Shown here in pieces: positions 58,841 to 64,000 of a DNA stretch of 64,000 nucleotides. Below the pieces are notes generated by a model. The model was not told the DNA's origin. It saw only the letters and a program-made list of their open reading frames with translations, and did not search any database. Made by a program: the position numbers and the translations under genes. This stretch comes from Zygnema cylindricum (lineage: Eukaryota > Streptophyta > Zygnematophyceae > Zygnematales > Zygnemataceae), in the NCBI GenBank assembly GCA_037447655.1, contig JBBHKE010001363.1:1-64000 (forward strand). The letters run 5' to 3'. Position 1 is the stretch's first letter. Each line of letters begins with the position of its first letter.

Positions 58841-60145
58841 CTGTCAAGCTCGTGTACTTTACAGGCACCCCTTTTTTTCACCAAGGATTTCCGAACCCTT
58901 TTTCCCCTGTACGATCATCAAAGCACGGAAAAGGAGTGTACACAGCCAGACATAATTATTCTATTTTCCAAAATGAGTGGGACGCACTTTATTTCACACC
59001 TAACGGAGGTCGGAAGGCCAAGTTCTCCCGTCTCAAAGATTGCAATTCCGTTATTGGGGACTATCTTCCGCCTGCCCTAGTGGGGGGTACATTGTGGATG
59101 GCCACGTAGCTTTTTGGATTGTCGTTTAAATTATGTTGCTAGCTGTCAGTAGGAATTCAGTTTAGGTACAGCTGACTTTCGGCCCATTTATTACTCTAGG
59201 TCAAAGTCTAGTGTTCATACGCTAGTTCAAGATTTTTGGTGGATTAGTGGTCCCAATTTGGACTATCAGTTTTGGATTTAGCCAAACTTTTGGCCCTGAG
59301 TGTGGTACGGTTTTATTTGTCATTTATCAGTTCGATAGCAAATGCTCTCCGCTTATTGGCTCCTTGCATTGCGTTGACCTTTTGGATCTGAAACCAAACA
59401 AACTCAGTTGTATATGGGGCTTAGGGCCGAGGGAGACGGGTTGCTGTTTCAGTATTGTCTCCTAAGAAAAACCATAGAAAATCCAACAAACTTTCTCTTG
59501 GAGAAACTTTTGTTTTGTATGTGATTGTGACCCTATTGCTATCTTGGTTTGCTTCCGTCCATTGTGGAATTCATAGTCCGGTTGGTAGTTGGCACTATCT
59601 TTCTTGTTTGGGCGATTTTAGATTGGCGTCTGTTGGAAATCGGAAGGGTCTTGCCGGTTCCGGGTTGCGGAAACCGAGGAGTTAAGGAGGACATTACCTG
59701 TTTCGGTGTCTTCGAGAGAGATTTCGTCTCCTCTTGTTGTCAGCGTTTCTTTTGGGGGTATGTTTAGCTTGCTTGCTATTATTCTAAATCCTATCTTTAT
59801 CTCTATTTTTCTAAGGCAAGGTGATATCGTTAATTCTGAAACAACATATAATTCTTTTATATTCCGATATTTTCATGGGAGTGTCTTTGTTCTCTCTTTG
59901 GTAGTTCTTCTTGGGGCTTTGGTTGCCCTTCAGCTAGGGTTCACTACGAGAATCTTTTTGACCAAAACTGTGGGTTTTGAGGAAATATTTGTTAGACTTC
60001 CAGCGGAGCAGTACTGAAACAACAACCTGTCTCCTTCGGATTAGAGAGGATAGGAGCTTTAGATTTTGAGACCCTCAGTTTTTGAGAGGGTTTAGGGTTC
60101 TCCTTACCGATAGTTTCGACAGTACTGTCCATTAGCCATCACTCG
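58841..60145. other. Unassigned region with a short hydrophobic reading frame
   Basis: A plus-strand frame at 59706-60017 (103 codons) encodes two hydrophobic stretches that could span a membrane (around LLAIILNPIFISIFL and VFVLSLVVLLGALVAL). I recognise no family. Other frames here (59247-59767) overlap each other and look incidental. It may be a gene fragment or unmasked repeat. Confidence 0.3.
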
Positions 60146-62809
60146 ATGGGAGGGGGAGAAGCTCAATTGGACTACAAAATTTAGGAAGCCTCTAGGCAAT
60201 TTTAACTAGACCACTTTCAACTACAACCACTACTATCCAAGTAGAAAAAGTGTCAACTGACAGCACCCCTGTGCAGTCTCGACTCCCCTGGGTCCACGAC
60301 AAAAAGAATCACTTAAAACGCCCAATCAAACGATAAGTTATGAGGCGGCAAAGATGCCAGTTTTATATAAACTCTCTTAGAGAGAGGTGGCTACATACTA
60401 AATACATTGAGAACTAAACCCCTCTCAAAACCCCTATCTATTGACGTAGGATCAAATCACATAACTGTACCATACAGAAAGGTACTACCGCCAATGTCCT
60501 TTCTGTACGGCTTGTGTACGGCAAAACAACTGAGTGGACGCCTATCTCCTTCAAATTCTTTCGTATGCTCCCCAAGATTCCCGCTTCCCAATGTTATCTT
60601 GCCACGTGGTGCTAGGTCATACCAGGCCAAAAAACCACCAATGCGGTCATTCTAGAATCTCGCCGTCGGTATGTGCCGTTAGATCAAAACCACCTTTCAA
60701 TGTTAGCCGTTGAAAATAACTGTCAGATTCATTTGTTTCGTGCGTGATCATAATCGCACAAAATATTAACTAATTTCTATGTCATTCATCGGTCATTTCG
60801 TTAATTGGATTATAATTCTAAACTTAGTTTAAATAAATTTCAAACCCTATGTAATCTAACGAACTCCTATGACAGACCGGTTAGAGCTGACAGCTACGCC
60901 TTGCTCTGTCGGTTGGGGGTTGAATCCTACAAGACTCAATCTTTTGTTGAGAGTGAGTTATGTCACTCCTCAGTCCTGACTTTGGAGCTGAGGCAACCAT
61001 GGCTCCACCACTCTCTCTTTCCTTCAGTTACTACAACAAGTATGGGGGCAAGAAGGAGGAGGTGGAGGTAGATTGCCTACGCTTTTCTTTTATTTTTTCC
61101 ACTAATCTATTAAAACCTAGAAAATACCCTATAAATCTAGTTATTTCAACAGTCCCTTTATTTTCTAGTCTAGTTTCAACTTATATTTTAGTCCACACTT
61201 TTCCCTACAATACTTTGACTTGAGAGATGGCAGAGGTTTGGTCATCATATCAGCCACCATTTTTTCATCAGACCTATACACATAATTCATAACTTTATTT
61301 TCTACATTTTCCATCACAAAACTCAATATTATATCCATATGCTTAGCTTTGAAATGATGCTTTGGATTGGTTGCAATTGCAGTGGCAGCCTAATTATCAC
61401 AAAAACATCATGCACTCCCTCCTTCATATACCCTAGTTCTTGTAACAATGATTTGACCCACATCAACTCTTTCACAAAAAAACAAGAGGCCATGTATTCA
61501 GCCTCCATAGTAAATTGAGCAACCACCTTTTGTTGCTTACTGCTCCAACAGCAAACACCTTCCCCCACATACAACACATACCCAGAAGTGCATCTTCATC
61601 TAGGTGCATCCCCATAACTAGCATCACTCTAAGTAGTGATGTCAGTGTGCTCCCCTCCCAAATGCAACCATAACTCTCTAGTTCCCACCATATAACTCAT
61701 GACTCTCTTGGCTGCCTCTGAATCTCTCTTGCTAAGATCGTTAAGACCCCTACTAAGGAATCCTACTGTTTCCAGTATGTCCAACCTGATACACTTCATA
61801 AAGTAGATTAAACTTCCTACAATGTACCTGTAAGGAATAGACTTCATAAACTCTCTCTCTTGTAGACTCATTTGATCTTTTAATATTATCACTCCTCCTT
61901 CTATCCTCCCAACACTTATTTTCTTCAAGTCCATGGGAGTGGTACAATTGTTTGCCTTTTCAATGTGAATTTCTCAAGCATATTACCTATTGCTTCTTTT
62001 TTAGTAAGTTTGATAATCCTTTTCCCCCTATCTCTCTCCATTTGGATTCCCAAAATATATCGTGCCTCCCTTAAATCCTTCATGTCAAATCTGCTACTAA
62101 GATCTTTCTTTAACTTATTGATCTTTTCCAAAAACTTCTTTAATACAAACAGATCACCCACATAAATTGCAATAAAATGACACCATTCTCATCTTCAAAC
62201 ATATAGATAGAATGGTCAGAGGTGATCTAGATATATCCCAGACAGGTGAGAAGCTCGTCTAGTTTGTTATTCCATTGTTCGGGAGCTTGCTTCAGTCTAT
62301 CTAAGGACTTTATGAGCCTACAGACTTTGCTCTCTTCTCGTTCCTCCACTAATCCCTCTAGTTGCCGCATGAAGATTTTTTCATCTCACTCACCATTGGG
62401 GAAAGCGGTCTTAAGATCCATCTGGTGTATCTCTATGTCTTCCGCTGCCACTAGATTGAGGAGAATCTTTACTGATGGGAACCGAACAATTGGAGCGAAA
62501 GTCTCCTCATAGTCAATCCCCTCCTTTTGGGTGAACCCCTTTGCTACCAACCGAGCCTTATATCTTTCAATGGTATTATCGAGGTACATTTTCAGTTTAA
62601 ACACCTATTTGCAACCAATCGTTTTTGTGTCTAGAGGACATTCCACTACTTCCAAAGTATTTGCTTCCATGATGAAGGCCATCTCATCATTTATGACTCA
62701 AACCTATATGTCTCTCTCCGGATTGTCACTGCCTCTCTCTTCCGATTGTTCAATGCCATTAAATATGATTGAGGCTTATCAGGGTGAGATAGCTTAGTTA
62801 CGTTATGAG
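60146..62809 (-). mobile_element. 3' part of a Copia element (family C-like), cut by another Copia
   Basis: 3' LTR about 60146-61151 (ends TTTCAACA; the left edge is inferred from alignment to the 50565 LTR), purine tract complement TCCCTTTATTTTCTAGTC after it, then decayed pol reading leftward. Homology to the family stops at 62809 where a new LTR begins. The rest (integrase, gag, 5' LTR) would lie beyond the inserted element, outside the window. Its antisense module has TGACAGACCGG at 60870-60880 and GGGTTGAATCC at 60917-60927. Confidence 0.85.
61329..62800 (-). pseudogene. Copia RT and RNase H remnants
   Basis: Minus-strand pieces: RT KARLVAKGFTQKEGIDYEET (62386-62604), EARYILGIQMERD (61925-62161), a region starting MDLKKISVGR (61629-61934) with LHLGGEHTDITT, and RNase H CCWSSKQQKVVAQ...MEAEYMAS (61329-61577). 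Frames are broken by several stops and indels. Confidence 0.85.
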
Positions 62810-64000
62810 TGTTGGTTTTAAAAGCTTAAGTCTCAAACAAATTTATTTGACAGCGGGAAACAGATTTATAGGGACACGCGTCTTCACTTGAAGCACTGTG
62901 AAAATTTGAATGGCACCGACACCAACATTGGAACAGCGCAACTGCGGTAATTTTGATATAGTCCGTACGGACGAACGCAGCCTGCGACGCAACAAGACAA
63001 ACGCAGCTGCGGTTAACTTTTGTATGTGACAAACGCGAAGCTGCGGATATTTGAATGTAATCAGGAATTGGACTGCGATACTGCGGTTGATATGAATCAA
63101 GTCAACGGACGAGATTCACTAAGTACAGGCGACAAGTATTTGATCAAAACACCTGTATAGGATTCTTAGTCATATTGAGTGTACAGTGATATATTAGCTT
63201 TAGCGTGAGTAGGAGCACTTAGACCTTAGTGGCAGTTTAGTTCTTTTAGACATATCCTCTTAGAACACTTGCATCGGCGGTACAGCACTATGTAGTGGGA
63301 CAACTGAGTGAAGAGTATAAAACTTAGGACGTAGAACATTTTATGTATCCAGACCTCCAAGTAGTAAACTGTAGACAGTTTTTGGGAAACTTCTGAGCAT
63401 TATATCTTGAGTGTTGTCGGGTCAGTTGTGCTGAAACTTTGGGAGTTGTCAGTGTTTATACTACTCTATATTCTAATAGAGTTTTGTGAAGTTTGGATGC
63501 TTTTATGAGATTTGGTGAGCACGTGAAAACAGCTGTTTGATAGAATTGTTGATAGCTTTTGAGCGTGTATCATGTCTACTTCTGCTACTACGGCTGCTCC
63601 TCCACCTGCATCGGTGGTCGTAGAACAACAGGTTATGGGCCTGTCATCAAGAATTCCTATCTTTTTTGGTGAAAAATATGTTTACTGGGCGTATATGGTG
63701 GAGACACATTTTGAGAATGTCAATCTCTTGGACATATTGGATGGTTCTCTGGATGAATCTGATCCGTCGTGGTCTAAGAAAAATACGCAAGCTTGTTTCA
63801 TTCTGAAATTTTATATATCTGAGGACTTCAACGATAAAAATGAAAAAAACAATTGATAACTGGAAATCTCTTAAAAATGATTATGAAAAAGCTAATGTCC
63901 GAAGGAACTATTATTAGCTAGAAAAATTTGGGACTATAAGTACACTGGCGGCACAATGGCTGAATATTCTAATAAGTTTCGCATCCTTATAAATACACAT
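62810..64000 (+). mobile_element. 5' end of a plus-strand Copia element, continuing beyond the window
   Basis: 5' LTR 62810-63630 (821 bp, TGTTGGTTTT...GAACAACA), preceded by ATGAG as the likely left target duplication. TATAAAA at 63316-63322. GGTTATGGGCC starts at 63631, the same half-tRNA primer site as the other families. It interrupts the 60146-62809 Copia. The 3' LTR is outside the window. Confidence 0.85.
63572..64000 (+). pseudogene. Copia gag, 5' part, start codon inside the LTR, frameshifted
   Basis: ATG at 63572 lies in the LTR. The frame crosses into the primer site as VVVEQQVMGLSSRIPIF and continues YVYWAYMVETHFENVNLLDIL, a typical Copia Gag N-terminus. It breaks in an A-run near 63845; the downstream frames NWKSLKNDYEKANV and then IWDYKYTGGTMAEYSNKFRIL keep Gag similarity, with a stop between them. 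So the element is disabled as read. Confidence 0.8.

Overview
This is plant nuclear DNA (a land plant or close streptophyte relative). It carries a many-exon F-box/JmjC/kinase-like gene of the JMJ21 type, plant-style Copia retrotransposons, a hAT element, PIF/Harbinger-type elements and many MITE-like copies. Intergenic DNA is AT-rich with long microsatellites. I cannot name the species. There is no rRNA gene, functional tRNA gene or CRISPR array.

Layout. 0-8 kb: the last two exons of a plus-strand gene (possibly GT61 glycosyltransferase), a minus-strand O-fucosyltransferase-like gene with two frameshifts, a 1.1 kb purine tract and a 38-bp minisatellite. 9-11.3 kb: short DNA elements nested in each other. 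13.4-16.3 kb: an apparently intact hAT element with perfect 8-bp target duplications and a 654-codon transposase. 16.6-18.4 kb: a Harbinger-type element and a palindrome-bearing repeat. 20-34.7 kb: a Copia solo LTR, a full-length Copia element (22006-28443), a tandem duplication and a non-autonomous Copia element (about 30340-34672) with one long open frame. 35.4-36.8 kb: a hAT-like element split by a solo LTR. 39.57-48.98 kb: the JMJ21-like gene, 17 coding exons on the minus strand, 3,477 nt in total. 49.1-58.8 kb: MITE-like elements and a hAT-like element split by a decayed Copia that itself carries a solo LTR. 60.1-64 kb: a broken Copia cut by another Copia that runs off the right edge.

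The Copia elements share two striking traits. First, the sequence after the 5' LTR matches the complement of the anticodon arm of initiator tRNA-Met, not its 3' end. This implies half-tRNA priming, and the same bases encode the first Gag residues. Second, the LTRs carry, antisense to gag-pol, a module with tRNA-like A and B boxes, a hairpin whose stem sequence diverges while its pairing and loop persist, and usually a T-run. I consider this candidate antisense Pol III unit the most interesting signal in the window.

Only the JMJ21-like gene and the hAT transposase look intact. The O-fucosyltransferase is broken as read, the left-edge gene is cut by the window, and most remaining coding sequence is retroelement debris.
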